DNA from: Lateolabrax maculatus | Lineage: Eukaryota > Chordata > Actinopteri > Acropomatiformes > Lateolabracidae | DNA: 64,000 nt | NCBI GenBank assembly: GCA_031216445.1 | Contig: CM062205.1 | Span: forward strand, 17,073,001 to 17,137,000 | Direction: 5' to 3' | In this document: piece by piece, positions 38,501-49,800 of the stretch | How positions within the stretch are numbered: position 1 is the stretch's first letter | How the letters are laid out: every line of letters begins with the position of its first letter | Translations under genes and position numbers: made by a program | Notes under the pieces: model-generated | Told to the model about the DNA's origin: nothing | What the model saw: only the letters and a program-made list of their open reading frames with translations | Database searches by the model: none

Positions 38501-41262
38501 TGTTAATACTTATACCTGTGCTGCTTCTACTATGACAACTTAAAATGCCTGCCGTGAAAAAGACCTGTCATGGTTTTGTCAAATTCTCCCTCAACATCTA
38601 TTTCTATTCAACTGTTATTTTGCTAGAGAATATTATTCAAGTATACACAGCTTCTTCTCTCTAATGCAGAGCTTTATCCTCATTCTGTTATTTGCATTCA
38701 TATCTCAGAGAAAATAGTAAAACCACAGATATCTGCAGTTGGCTATCAAGAAGATCCACTGAAGCAATAGGGGTTTTAGTGCCATGCTGAGAAGCACCTT
38801 GGGGGTACATGTTAAGGGAAGGGATTCACTCTCCACTCCCAGACTGTCCCAGCTGGTAGCATATTGAGTTTTTAATCTTAAAGTCACAAGTTTTACTCAA
38901 GATTTCAGTCAAAATGAATTTAAATAACATGTTTCAACCTATGAATCCGAGGTCCAGAATACCTTTGATGTGCTTGCTGAACCCTACTCAGCTCCCCGAG
39001 TGTACTGTGTTAACCTTTCCCCCCTGTTTTCTTCCAGGTGTTCATTCTAGAGGAGCTGCTAAGTCCAGTGGTGACTCCCATCATCTTGATCTTCTGTCTG
39101 AGAAGGAAGTCTCTTGAGATCATTGATTTCTTCAGGAACTTCACTGTGGAGGTGGTCGGGGTAGGAGACACCTGCTCCTTTGCCCAGATGGACATCAGGC
39201 AGCATGGACACCCTGCGGTGAGGGACTGCCACATTAAGTGCGGCCGCACAGGCATACGCAGATAAATACACATTTGAAATACCTATATTAAAATATTTTT
39301 CTATAGACTGCGTGACATGTATTATGTTCACTCATTCAAAAGTGAAATGTTAGAGAGTCTGTGTGTATATCAGTGGGTTGACGCTCTCTCCTCCTTGTGT
39401 AGTGGATGTCAGAGGGGAAGACAGAGGCATCTATCTACCAACAGGCAGAGGATGGGAAGACAGAGTTATCTCTGATGCACTTTGCCATCACCAACCCCCA
39501 GTGGCAGCCTCCTCAGGAGACCACACACTTTATCAGCCAGCTGAAAGAACGGGTTCACAGGGAGGCCACAGGGGCTCCTTCAGACACACATCCACTCTCA
39601 CTGTCTGAGTCTGAGGTACAGGGATAAACTAGCATTCAGGCTCAAGTATCACAGTGTTCAGACATTAAATTTCGTTACATCTTCAGAGGTTAAAAGGGAC
39701 TTACTCTCTTGTCGATTGCCCTTTCTCTTTCTCTCTCTCTTCCTGTCTCGTAGCCAAGGAGCCTCATTGCAAACCTCTTGGCAGGTCCCTCTACCTCCAT
39801 TCATTTCAGCAGGGACAGCTCTTTGAACAATCATGCAGCAGCTGGCACAAGCGATGGGGCGTCTGCCTTACGCTCCCTTTCCCCAATCAGCAGCAGTCTT
39901 CACCTGAGAGGCAGTCTGAGTGCAGCTCACAGGGCAGCTGGCCACACTTCAGCCATGAGCAAAGCAATGGCAGGCTCTGGGTAGGAAAATTGTCCCTCTG
40001 AATTATGCCTCAACTCAATTCCTTTTCAGGCTACATATTTCTATCTCACACTAAATCTTTACTGAACTGCTGGGTGAAACCTCGCCGTTCAAAGTTCAAA
40101 ATCTAGCATACCATGTTTTGTTTGAGTTTTGTCTTGGACAACCTACTTTAAACCCTAATTTTTATTCAGTAGTCTCCTTTCTTTTTCTCGTCTTTTTATC
40201 CTCTCTAATTTTCTCCACATTTTTGCATTCTCTTTCTCTAGGACTGATGCCCGAACTGTGAGCTCAGGCAGCAGTGCATGGGAGGGTCAACTCACCAGTT
40301 TGGTCCTGTCAGAGTATGCCTCCACCGAGATGAGCATCCATGCACTTTACATGCATGAGGTAACTGAGAGTCACAAACTGAATGAAGCGCAGTGTGTTCC
40401 CACACTTGTCTTCTTATCCTGAATATCTCACAGATCTTCTCCATCTTTGGTCCTATCCACTCTTCTCCCTATCTATTTTTTCCTCGTAGCTACACAAGCA
40501 GCAGTCCCGTGGTGAGCTATCCCGTCACACGTGGCACAGGCAGGAGAGTGACGAAAGCAGTGACAGCGTCCCAGATGAAGTGAGGAGCGAACCCAACCCT
40601 CATTCCAGACATTTCCCTCGCTCACACACTTTCCCAACCACAGTTCCTAGTCCTAGTACCATTCCCACCTCAGCTTCAGCCACCAGCAGTACCACCCTGG
40701 GCCAGGTGGGGGCACCATCACAGAGCGGCAGCCAGCGGCGCTATAGTGGACCTGCCACAGGTACCCATCTTTTTGATTAGGGAAAACATTCTCAAACCTG
40801 GTGTAACAGTAAGCAGTTAAGTTTCTCACTCTGAATACTAACTAAAGTCTACTTCAGTTTATTGCACACTAGTTTATTTTAAAAACTATAGGTCTTTCAG
40901 AGTATTTAATTATTGACAGTTTACAGCACAGTAGCAGTACAGGTGCTATACAGATTAGTGTTAATTGCTGACACTTTTCAATTACACTGTCTATGCGTTT
41001 CTTTTTTCCAGACTCATTTGGTGCAGGGGGGAAGGTAGTGAGGTCGGCCCGTGTGCCCATGGGAGGGTGGGCCGAGGAGGGTCAGGCAGCACCACGACAC
41101 CATGAGCCACTACCAGAGGAGAGCTCAGAGGATGAAATGCCTCCTCACATACACAAGGTGAATGCTGTTTATGTTTAATTGGAAGGGTGATGTTAATTTG
41201 CCTGTGTGCACTGCCAGTAAATGAATGTTTTTGTTTCCTTATTCTCACTTTAGGTTACATAA
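34866..41262 (+). CDS. atg9a: Autophagy-related protein 9A (complete, 18 coding exons)
   Basis: Multispanning lipid scramblase of Golgi/endosome vesicles that seeds the growing autophagosome, working with the ATG2 lipid-transfer protein. Exons: 34866-34968, 35077-35120, 35220-35284, 35444-35593, 35808-35949, 36108-36248, 36347-36467, 36652-36827, 36931-37053, 37252-37439, 38141-38294, 39038-39217, 39403-39615, 39754-39980, 40242-40359, 40490-40760, 41012-41157, 41254-41262. They join in frame to 856 residues (human 839). The start MAHFDTEYQRLEASYSDSPP matches human ATG9A almost residue for residue, including the YQRLE AP-complex sorting motif. The long serine-rich tail ending PPHIHKVT is typical of 9A. 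The start ATG has A at -3 and G at +4. Intron 2 is AT-AC. Assigned to 9A rather than 9B by the N- and C-termini. Confidence 0.95.
35121..35219 (+). other. U12-type AT-AC intron of atg9a
   Basis: The 99-nt intron starts ATATCCTTTT, the U12 donor consensus, directly after the CAG AGA codons. It ends with branch-site consensus TTCCTTAAC (35202-35210) ten bases before a terminal AC at 35218-35219. The next base starts GTC TAT AAT (VYN), as in human ATG9A. No GT-AG pair restores this protein join. Confidence 0.9.
35808..39217 (+). CDS. atg9a: atg9a exons 5-12: membrane core
   Basis: Encodes about residues 121-529. Hydrophobic spans by eye: FVIFVLIISGVFWLH (about 125-147), ILWIGIANLLLCPVILVWQI (about 284-307), FFAGSVLAVLIALTIY (about 378-394) and LSSITLLGVCITVC (about 404-418). 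Near-invariant ATG9 blocks are visible: ELTELDIYHRILRF, LKYNFELIFFWGPG, HMVFCPEQLLRVILAHIHYM and DFFRNFTVEVVGVGDTCSFA. This is the pore-forming trimer core of the family. Confidence 0.93.
39403..41262 (+). CDS. atg9a: atg9a exons 13-18: C-terminal cytosolic tail
   Basis: Encodes TELSLMHFAITNPQWQPP, then a serine-rich disordered tail with SSGSSAWEGQL and EYASTEMSIHALYMH, and the end SSEDEMPPHIHKVT. The last coding exon holds only GTT ACA TAA. The tail is somewhat longer than in human and adds a Thr/Ser/Pro-rich stretch in exon 16 (40620-40720). Confidence 0.9.
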
Positions 41263-42945
41263 CCAAGCCATGTGAATAAGTATCAGCGTCCCGCCCTCCG
41301 TAGATAATCAAACAAACATCCTTGTCCTTGACTGAATCTTTGTCCAGGATTGACCACGTGATGTGACACAGATGAAGATGGACATGTGCAAGAGTGGTGT
41401 ACCATAATCCCTACAAACACTTAACAAGTGAAAACATCTGGACAAGTTACGATTGATGCCACCATGAACCATTCAAAGATACTATATGACTTACTACAGG
41501 GTATTTATCTGAATTTATGTATCAGAAGAGGACCTAGAGAACCAAGTTATTTCTAATAGCCATTGATGCCATCAGATTACACTATGCTCACTGTCAAAAG
41601 ATTGAAATGTGTGTGTGTTGTGTTGCTGTGGTGTAAACAAAAATTGTGAGCACCACAGCACTTTTGGAGGCATCTTTGGCACTTTACAGCTGTAGAAAAA
41701 TACAAAACAGTTTGCCCAAAATGTGATTGATTGATCACAATAATCCAACTTGTGCTATCTGTATTGTTTCCCTCCTTAACAAATCAGATGGAATGAGAAG
41801 GGAAATTTGAAGAATGTATGATGTCTCTCTAACAATAACAGCATTCAGCTAAATGTGTTCAGAAAGATGCTGGTAACACACTGACTTTCATTGTGTGTAT
41901 CTGTTCTCGTCCCAATCGCAGGAGGCTGCGTATCCTACCCTGAGCTCTGTATTTCAGCTTGCATTCTGCCTCTTTACAAAAACATATGAAGGCTGCACAT
42001 AGTATCAAAGTCACCTTACATTGTTTAATAACATACTGTACTCTTTAGGGATTTTTTGGTTTATTTTTGCTTTTATTGCATTAGAAAGTTCATGTGGATT
42101 TTCTAAAATGTTCTGAAACATTTCCCAGGGTCTGCCTCCATTTGCACAGATAGACGCTTGTTTAAGAGATCATTGTACAGCGAAACCCGGTATTCTGCAC
42201 ACACACACGCACTGTGTAAATAAATGTTATCAGGTTATTTCACAGCAGTCATTCAGAATATTGAATTTATCAAATGTACACAATTATAGGGCCAATATTT
42301 TGTGATGTGTAACCAGAGATGCTGTATGCAAGCACATTTTAATCTGATTTAACCCAGGTTTTTATTGTTCATTACTTTTCAGTCTTGCAGAAGGGTGCAG
42401 CAAACAAACAAGGCCGCTTTAAGCATGTAACATTGTTTTCTGTGCCATACAAAAAAAAAAGCCCTCAAGCACAAGTGCATGACCATCATCCACACATTCT
42501 TCTAAAGAGTTGTAACACATCCCACAGCAAGAAAACTGTACCATGACCATCCTCCACATCCTGCTTAATCACAGCATGACTTCCCCCTGTTCCCGTCATT
42601 AATCGGCAATTCTTTGAAAAAGAATTATGCACTTTAATAATGTGTTAATGCGGAGGGTGTCACTTGTTTGTATGCGTATGTTTTCATATATATATATTTT
42701 TAATTATTTTATTTATCACAGGGACGTGCCATGAGGCTGTGTTTGCTGTCGTGCAGTCGGATCGGGATAATGAAGCACTGTCATACTGCTAACCTAGACT
42801 TAAACTATGGTCAAGGATGCAGTGATCAGTGCGGTAATGTTATATTAAAAGTGACTGGGTTTGGGGTTTGTTTTATAGATCCTGTAAAATACCATTTTAT
42901 ACAACTGTAAATTCATCCATTAAAGACAAGATAATGACTTTGTGT
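41263..42945 (+). other. atg9a 3'UTR with candidate poly(A) signals
   Basis: No coding signal follows the stop. AATAAA occurs at 42219-42224 and ATTAAA at 42919-42924, so either a 1-kb or a 1.7-kb 3'UTR is plausible. A short (TA)n patch lies near 42690. Which site is used cannot be told from sequence. Confidence 0.45.
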
Positions 42946-43212
42946 GCAGACTGAGTAAGCAAATAATAAGAATAATGGCGCAGATAGTGACTGACTGAAT
43001 ATTGCATCTTTGAAGTCGCCATTTTACATGTGCAAGTCAAAGCGGTACAGTTTTAGGTCGCTTATTATACACTCTACGGTACCTTAGCTGTTTTTAGCTG
43101 ATAACAGAACGCCATCGTTATGTAAACTGAAAGAAGTCTAGGCGAAATAATTAAACTGCAGCCATAACAGAGGCTTCGTTTTTTTTTTAAGTCCCGACAT
43201 TTTGTGAGCAGG

Positions 43213-43285
43213 GCCCGGATAGCTCAGTCGGTAGAGCATCAGACTTTTAATCTGAGGGTCCAGGGTTCAAGTCCCTGTTCGGGCG
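43213..43285 (+). tRNA. tRNA-Lys (anticodon TTT)
   Basis: A 73-nt cloverleaf. The acceptor arm GCCCGGA pairs with the 3' arm TTCGGGC, followed by discriminator G. TAGCTCAGTCGGTAGAGCA is the D arm and box A. CAGAC-TTTTAA-TCTG forms the anticodon arm with TTT at 43246-43248. GGTTCAAGTCC is the T arm and box B. There is no intron. It decodes AAA/AAG lysine codons. It lies between two convergent genes, atg9a and C21orf58. A run of six T at 43291-43296 provides the Pol III stop. Confidence 0.95.
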
Positions 43286-43290
43286 TCGGA

Positions 43291-43296
43291 TTTTTT
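43291..43296 (+). terminator. RNA polymerase III terminator (T6)
   Basis: TTTTTT begins five bases after the tRNA 3' end. Confidence 0.8.
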
Positions 43297-43340
43297 CTCT
43301 TTCTGTCCCGTCTCCGACTGTCTTCATGTGGGAACGGTAA

Positions 43341-43386
43341 CATTTCATCTGAGGGTTGGTGGTTCAAGTCCATGTTCGGGCGTCGA
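43341..43386 (+). pseudogene. Decayed 3'-half copy of tRNA-Lys
   Basis: ATCTGAGGGT, GGTTCAAGTCC and TGTTCGGGCGTCG repeat the anticodon-arm 3' side, T arm, acceptor arm and flank of the tRNA about 100 bp upstream, with a few changes. The 5' half (D arm, anticodon) is not recognisable, although GGAACGGTAACA may be its remnant. A short T run follows. It is not expected to give a tRNA. Confidence 0.75.
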
Positions 43387-43393
43387 TTTTGTT

Positions 43394-43399
43394 TTTATT
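43394..43399 (-). promoter_or_regulatory. Candidate poly(A) signal for C21orf58
   Basis: TTTATT on the plus strand reads AATAAA on the minus strand, about 320 nt after the C21orf58 stop codon. It lies next to the tRNA fragment. Confidence 0.35.
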
Positions 43400-43720
43400 T
43401 CGTTGATTGACGTGCACTAGTGTACCTTGTCCGCCTTGTGGAGTACATTTTGAAAATGTATAAGCAAAGGATAAGCAACTTTTCCTTTTAGCATCAGCAT
43501 TCCATTTCAATTTCATTAGTGCATGTGCAATAATTGCACATTGCTCCTGTCCCAAGTTTTTGGTTTCGATTTAGTTACAACAGGGGGCTCTCAGAGGGAA
43601 ATCTGAGTCCTGTAAAGACACATAGACACACAAATAAAATGAGTTTGTTATTATTAATTAATACAATAATTCTACATGTGTGTATATTAGCACATAAAGT
43701 ACACGTGCTCTTAGTGAACC

Positions 43721-45903
43721 TTACGCATTGAGTGGTGGGAGTGTAAAAGGTGTTGTTACGTGGTGCATGGAGGGTAGATGTCCCCCTGCTTGTCCCGCTG
43801 GGACAGATGACACGCCTGGTAGCCATGTATTGTAGCTGATTGGGGGCAGCTGTGGAGCTGCAGGGGTAGGACCATAGTGATGATGATGATGGACAGCACC
43901 TCCCCTTGGTTTGACATCTGGTCTGACAAAAATCGGGTTTCCCTGGTAACTGTCCTGGAAATACAGATTCGGGACATACATGACAGTTTTGTAAGTCTTG
44001 TAAGACTTTTTTTTGTCTCTATGTGTCAAAAAGTGTGTGTATTTTTGTATACCTGCCAAAGAGATGTAGCTGGAGGGGCACAGTGACTGGGCCCTCCAGG
44101 TGGGGACAGAGCCATAGGAGGCATGGCTTTCAGCATCATATTGTGCATTATGATTTGGTGCATCTGCGCATTTTGCATCAGCATCAATTCCACCATGTCT
44201 AACAAAAAATTACACATACAAATACAAACTTATGAAAACAGGGAGACTCAAATAAGATAGACCTCTATTTGCCGTTGCATACCCTCTTTGATGCTGCCTG
44301 TGCGTGGTGCCGGGTAGGGCTGAGGTGGGGGAATCTGTGTAATCAGGGGCTGCTGTTGTGGCAGCTGTTGTATGATGGTGGCAGGCTGCTGGGGTAGCTA
44401 CAGAGAGAGAGAAAGAAAGACGGGGGAATAATTGCTTCTTTTGCATATTTCATTTGCACTATTCTTACATTATACTCGATCTCATTGCAAGTCAGTCTGG
44501 ATAATGCAGTGTCAGTATAAATACCTAACATATGAAAAAAAAGATAGATAAAGGCAAAGGGGATCAGGACAAGGAAAAGAAGATTAAAAAACACATTGAA
44601 ACAGAGTAACAGATCTGGGGGATTGGGGTGTTTTTGAGATTAACGTCTCACAGTCTGTTGGATGATGCGTGGAGGCTGAGGCGGAGCAGGTGGTGGAGGG
44701 GGCAAGGAGGTCAGAACAGGGGCCGGCTGGTAGAGTGGGAGCGGCGGAGGCGGCTGAGGGGCAATGACGAAGTGTGACCTGTACGGTCTTTGTGACCCTC
44801 CCCAGGTGTGAGGCCGGTTGAGGTCCTCTAACATGTGCTGCTCCTGCACAGAAGATACCAAATACCAACAAAACACAAACAATGAAACACTTCTCACAAT
44901 AAAAGACTAAATGCTGAAGACATTGGTTAACTGTTGTAAGTTATTGGAAATGTCTTCTGTGTTTTTCTCACATTAGTTTTGTTGTCTTCATCTTGATGTC
45001 TGAATGTACTTAAAAAATTCTATAAATATGTTAATGAATAAAAATGTATATTCTTAGAATACAAAGATATATATTTTGTACAAACCCTGAGTCTTTGCAG
45101 CAGGTCCTGCTTTCGCCTCAGTGCACGGTGCAGTTGATTCAACTGTCCATCATAACTCCCTGAACAGACAAAATCATGTTCTCAGAAACTACTCCCATAA
45201 CTTTCTATTTTGTCATATCCGCCTCCTCTACTTCTAATATCGTCAACTTTCTTCATCAGCTCCCAAGACTCCTCATTAGTGCTCAGCTTCATATCCATTT
45301 ACTACAAGGTTAATTTTATCAGTAAGCATGTTTAAAGTATGTCATCTCAGTATATTCTTAATTTGCCATCTTGGGAAGTCATTCTTAGTATCAGCTAAAT
45401 GTCTATCATGGAGAATGTAGATGTTTCTGTCAAGGAAGGCCATGTTAAATACCTTCCACAGTTCAAAATTCTTCATCACAGAGAATTCTTTGTTATCTTA
45501 CTTGCAGACTGGGCAGACTCTGCTCTGTCGTCCATATTGTGCTTTTCGTTTTCCAGTCTCTATAAATGTAAGTAAATAATGATTCTTTATGATTTTGATA
45601 TAAAATTCTCAAAAGCAGAAGAGAATACTAAATGACCAAAGTAAATTAAGTTAAAGCAGTATCTTTCCAGTTGAAAATACTGTAGACCAGCCCCTCACCT
45701 ACCTTCTCCAGCAGTTTGAGTTTGAGTCTTGTCATCTGATCAACCATAGAACTGCCATTCTAAAAGATTACACAGAGCAGTTTTACTGAGACGTCTTCTG
45801 AATGCTGGAATGAAAATAATTGGTTGAAATACACACACACACAAACACAAACATACAAGCAATGATCTGCTTTTAAAATCTCATTTACCTGCAATCTTGG
45901 CAT
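43721..45903 (-). CDS. C21orf58: C21orf58 homologue (complete, 8 coding exons)
   Basis: Function not established. Exons in order: 45889-45903, 45703-45759, 45502-45559, 45086-45159, 44652-44843, 44283-44397, 44053-44198, 43721-43954. Phases join to 296 residues (human 322). Residues 9-24 contain SMVDQMTRLKLKLLEK (human AEQVTRLTLKLLGQK). Residues about 60-80 contain DLLQRLREQHMLEDLNR (human DLLQRLREQHLLDELSR). A proline-rich region at 90-160 includes PATIIQQLPQQQPLI. GSIKEDMVELMLMQNAQMHQ (about 164-183) is the conserved block, followed by HNMMLKAMPP. A His run, VHHHHHY, follows near 240. Human C21orf58 has the same order, including the His run. The start MPRLQ is the least certain part. It lies head to head with pcnt, as in human. 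Confidence 0.9.
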
Positions 45904-46853
45904 CTGGAGTCACACAGACTGTGTGTACACCTGTGTGTTTGAGTCTTACCTGACAGTGGTTGCCATGAGACACACCTGCTTACCACTGGCACTTAACCAT
46001 GACTTGCATAATTACTTGCTTCACATGCTGAGAAAGAGAAAACGGAAGGAGACTTTCAGCATCAACCAACTTAGCTCAGATCACACTTTCTATTCATTTG
46101 TAGTTTTTAAACAGATTAAAGTTAAAAAAGCTAACTACAGGCCAGGCTACAGTAACCAATGGGGTTCAGTAATTCAGTTCATACATGTCCTGCTTTAATA
46201 TATTCAGGGCTAATATCGTCCAGACAGATATAGATAACTATCATTAAATATAACCTACAAATAACACAAAAGATTGCACTTGTTGTCATGGTTTGAATAA
46301 TGTAATCTGAATGGTGGCAATTTCCTTCACTTTACTTCACTGTAACCTGCGCCATTGAAAGTTAGGTTGTTCCATTGCCATGGAAACTCCGCCAGTAGAG
46401 GGTTCCATACACTCACGTTCAAAACATACGGCTGAGCGGGCGGTGATGCTTTGTATTAACCTCTCCTGATTGGCTAAGAGAGCCGTCAATCCAAAGTTGG
46501 CGTCTTGACACAGCCATTTGATTGGTCGACCACGCTCCGGTTTTGACTGATGTACAAGATAGGAGGCGGTTTATTGAGGTGTGCGGGAATATATTCAAGC
46601 GACGCGAATTCCATTGGCTGAAGCTGCGGAAGGTAATGATTTGATTGGTCCGTTCGTTCACGGAAACTCGATAAGGGCGGAGTTGAAGCGTCTTGGCGGC
46701 CATATTGAATATTATCTGTTGACAGTTGTGTCCGAAGGAAGCTCCAAGATTTTGTTTTAGCTAACTTTTGCCACAAGTGAAGGTCCGTCGGGCTTCTCAC
46801 TCGAATGAGGACGTACGTCCTAAACTTTTAATAGTTTTTATTTAAACCAAGAG
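45904..46853. promoter_or_regulatory. Bidirectional C21orf58 / pcnt promoter region
   Basis: 950 bp separate the two start codons. Four ATTGG (inverted CCAAT, NF-Y type) boxes lie at 46469-46473, 46521-46525, 46613-46617 and 46644-46648. An X-box-like site lies at 46374-46387, almost midway between the two starts. There is no TATA box at an obvious place. The stretch 46420-46800 is locally enriched in CpG. Transcription starts are not resolved. Confidence 0.6.
46374..46387. promoter_or_regulatory. X-box-like RFX site in the bidirectional promoter
   Basis: ATTGCCATGGAAAC matches GTHNYYATRRNAAC at all constrained positions but the first. It is about 470 bp upstream of each of the two start codons. 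RFX factors drive centrosomal and ciliary genes in animals. A weaker partial site, GTTGCCATGAGACA, lies at 45959-45972. Confidence 0.5.
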
Positions 46854-49800
46854 ATGGATGAGGATGAACGGCGGAGGAAAGTAGAAGCTGGGAGAGCGAA
46901 GGTTTGTCGCTAACACGTTAACGCACGCTAAGACTGAGCGCTAGCAGTTAACGCTAGCTCACTCTTTTGTCACATCTTTGCGTTTGTTCTCACGCAAAAC
47001 TTCACCCTGCGCCAAAATGAGTGCACGTTTTGCGAGCCGTTGCTAGGATTCAATTTGCACGTTATATTGCAGGCACTCGTACCTTTTCTTAATTTGCCGC
47101 GCATATGCCGCTGGGTTGATCGTTAACGTCAGCTGAGGGTGCACAACGCTACAGAGAACAATAACATTTATGGAGTTGGTTAATCTGCTGATGAATTAAA
47201 TCACTTCGTGTGACTCACTGTTGGAGTCCAGCAGAGAAAGAAAGATGCACTTATTTACAAAGAAGAGGGGAATTTGTTTGTAATGTACTTTTTCTGTTAT
47301 ATATTTCAAAGTGCAGGTGAATCCGATGTTTTCGTCGAAGTTTGTTTTTTAGTATTTTTAAAGTTTTGGCATAAAGTTAGATGATCATCCAAGAAATTAT
47401 AGTATTGCATTTGTGGAAATATTTTTTTTGCAACCCAATATATAAGTACTTTTTTTTTAAAGCTATGAAAACTTGAAACTCACCAACATAGAGAAACAAT
47501 TTTACAATTAGACAATGTGCCTAATAAAAGGGATAATCCCTGAGATTATGGCACAGTCTCACAGCCTTGAAAAAAAAATTACTTATTACTTAATTCATTT
47601 AAGAATTGTTAGATGTTGGTCATTCTAATTGTGCACTTTCTAACTCCCCAGAGCTGTGTAAACAGATAGTATTAAGTTTTATGACACTTTCAAGAGCTGA
47701 TAAGGTCATAAGAGATGCAGTAACTCCTTTGGCAGTTTTTTCACCAGTCTGTGGAAATTGCTTCTTTGGTGTTGTCAAAATATAAAAAGCAAGCAGCTGT
47801 TTTTACTTCAATGCGAGGCTGTATTAGTAATGGGTCAATCAAGAATGGCCTGCCCTGGATTGACAACCAGGCCATGTCGTCTAAAAACTAGATTTAAAAC
47901 TAGGTTACCTGTTCAGAGTAGCCAATTTCTTAGATGCTCATGGTAAATGGGTACATTCGTATGATGCATAATGCTGAGGAAATAATACAACTGAACCACT
48001 GATATCCCTTATGACAGAAATCCTCCAACATGCTAGGAAACCAGTCGGTAAGTATAAAAACTGGTGACTGGCAGAGACTTCTGAGTGTTTTTTTCACGGG
48101 ATTGTGGATATTATTTCTTCGTGCTTTTGGTCTTCTTGCTTTTTGTTTTGTTTCTCTTGGGTGGGCAATCAGGGCATCCTCTGTTTTCTGAACTATGTTA
48201 TGATTGCAGTCAACTTTTGAGATTTAAGCACACTGCTCTTAAAATAATGATTCACAATACAGATTATGAAGACTGTAAATGTGAAAGTAAATCTGTTATG
48301 CATGAATAATTTCAGTACCTAATATAGCCACACACCTTGCATACGCTGTCATGCTGGTTGCAGGCCATCAGGTGGTGCAGTGAGCCCATGAGATTTGGAA
48401 AGGTTGAATATGTTGCACTTACATCTCACATGAATGGTGTTGCTATGGTAATGCAGTGCTGTCAGTTTCCTTTACTGTATTTGTCGCATCAAAAAGCTCT
48501 GATTTATTTGCCTCACTGAAGGCATGGCAAGTATGTATACAAATAACGCACAGACAAATGCAAACATACACCAAAAAAAAAAAAGTCCCATGAGATGTCT
48601 TGGTGTTGACGTTGATGAGAACACAGTAGCAGCATTCAGCAGTCCAGTAACATCTGATGTGGCCACATTAAGCTCTAGCCAGTCGTTTAGTCAGACTTGA
48701 AGTAGTGCGGAAGTGGCCTTGGGCAAAACACTGCTCATCTGGATAATGTGTCTTTCTGAGATGTGATGTGTGTTGTTGCAGGCGGAGGAGGTGAGCAGGG
48801 TAATGGAAGGACACGAAGGGTGGGATTTTAAGTGATAATGAGTACAAAAGCAGATGAACGATGTGAGGTGGGAAGAGATTTAAGTGTGGTGGAGTGAATG
48901 ATTGTTTTCAGCAAAGCTTTAACCTGGTTTCAGGAGTCAAAAGAGGAAGATGGTATGATGGTGGATGCATTGTAAGGTGCTAAATAGGAGTACAAAGCAA
49001 ATCTAAAATGTGGTTTTATGGCCAGGCATGTAACATGTCATCAGAATAAACATTGACACACATGCACCCATAATGTTGTCATGCACATGTATGTGACTCA
49101 TCACACAAAGCAACATGTAGCTCTCCCAGGGCCATCTAATTTCAAATTGAATTGAGCATGCACACTCTGATGCTGCTTGCCACACACAGAGCTCTGTCTC
49201 CTCCTCTCCATGTGAATGCATCTCCCAGTCTCCACCCTCTTCCCTTAGTCTAGACACATGCCATCCCCTATCCAGAGTTTGTGGATCCCTCTGCACTGTA
49301 CGTTGGCTGTAGAAGAGAGCTTTAGGATGAAAAAGGAGGTTTGGCATAGTGTGCTTTTGCCTAAAGACTGCAAGATCTACATCTGGACAGTAGAGCAACT
49401 GCCTTGATAAGGAAGAATTGACAGGTCTGACCATCAGCAAGAAAGGAGGTTGATGCTTGACTGTCAGTTATTGATGGAGGGCTTCATGAAGGTCCCTGTC
49501 ACAATGTGAACTGCTGTAATCTGATTTAAGCTGCTTAAAGAAGAGGGATCGACAGAGAGAGAGAGAAAGACAGCGATAAAAAGAGGAGGAGTGTGTTTTG
49601 AAAGAGAAACGGCCTGAGGTGGATTTGTACCATAACGGTCCCTCTGGAATTGAAGTTAAATATCATGGCTTGATTGAAGATGATGTTTTATCAATGTGAA
49701 TGAACTTCTCAGGTTCAGATTCTTTTTTTTTTTTCTTTTTTTTTTTTCCTTTTTTGGTCCTTTCATGATTTCAGAGAGGACTTTGCATTGCTTCAAAATG

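Noticed and set aside
45941..45990. Alternative first exon of C21orf58 (ATGGCAACCACTGTCAG|GTAAGA)
   Set aside because: The donor looks good, but joining it to the next acceptor shifts the frame away from the conserved SMVDQMTRLKLKLLEK block. It may still be a non-coding leader exon.
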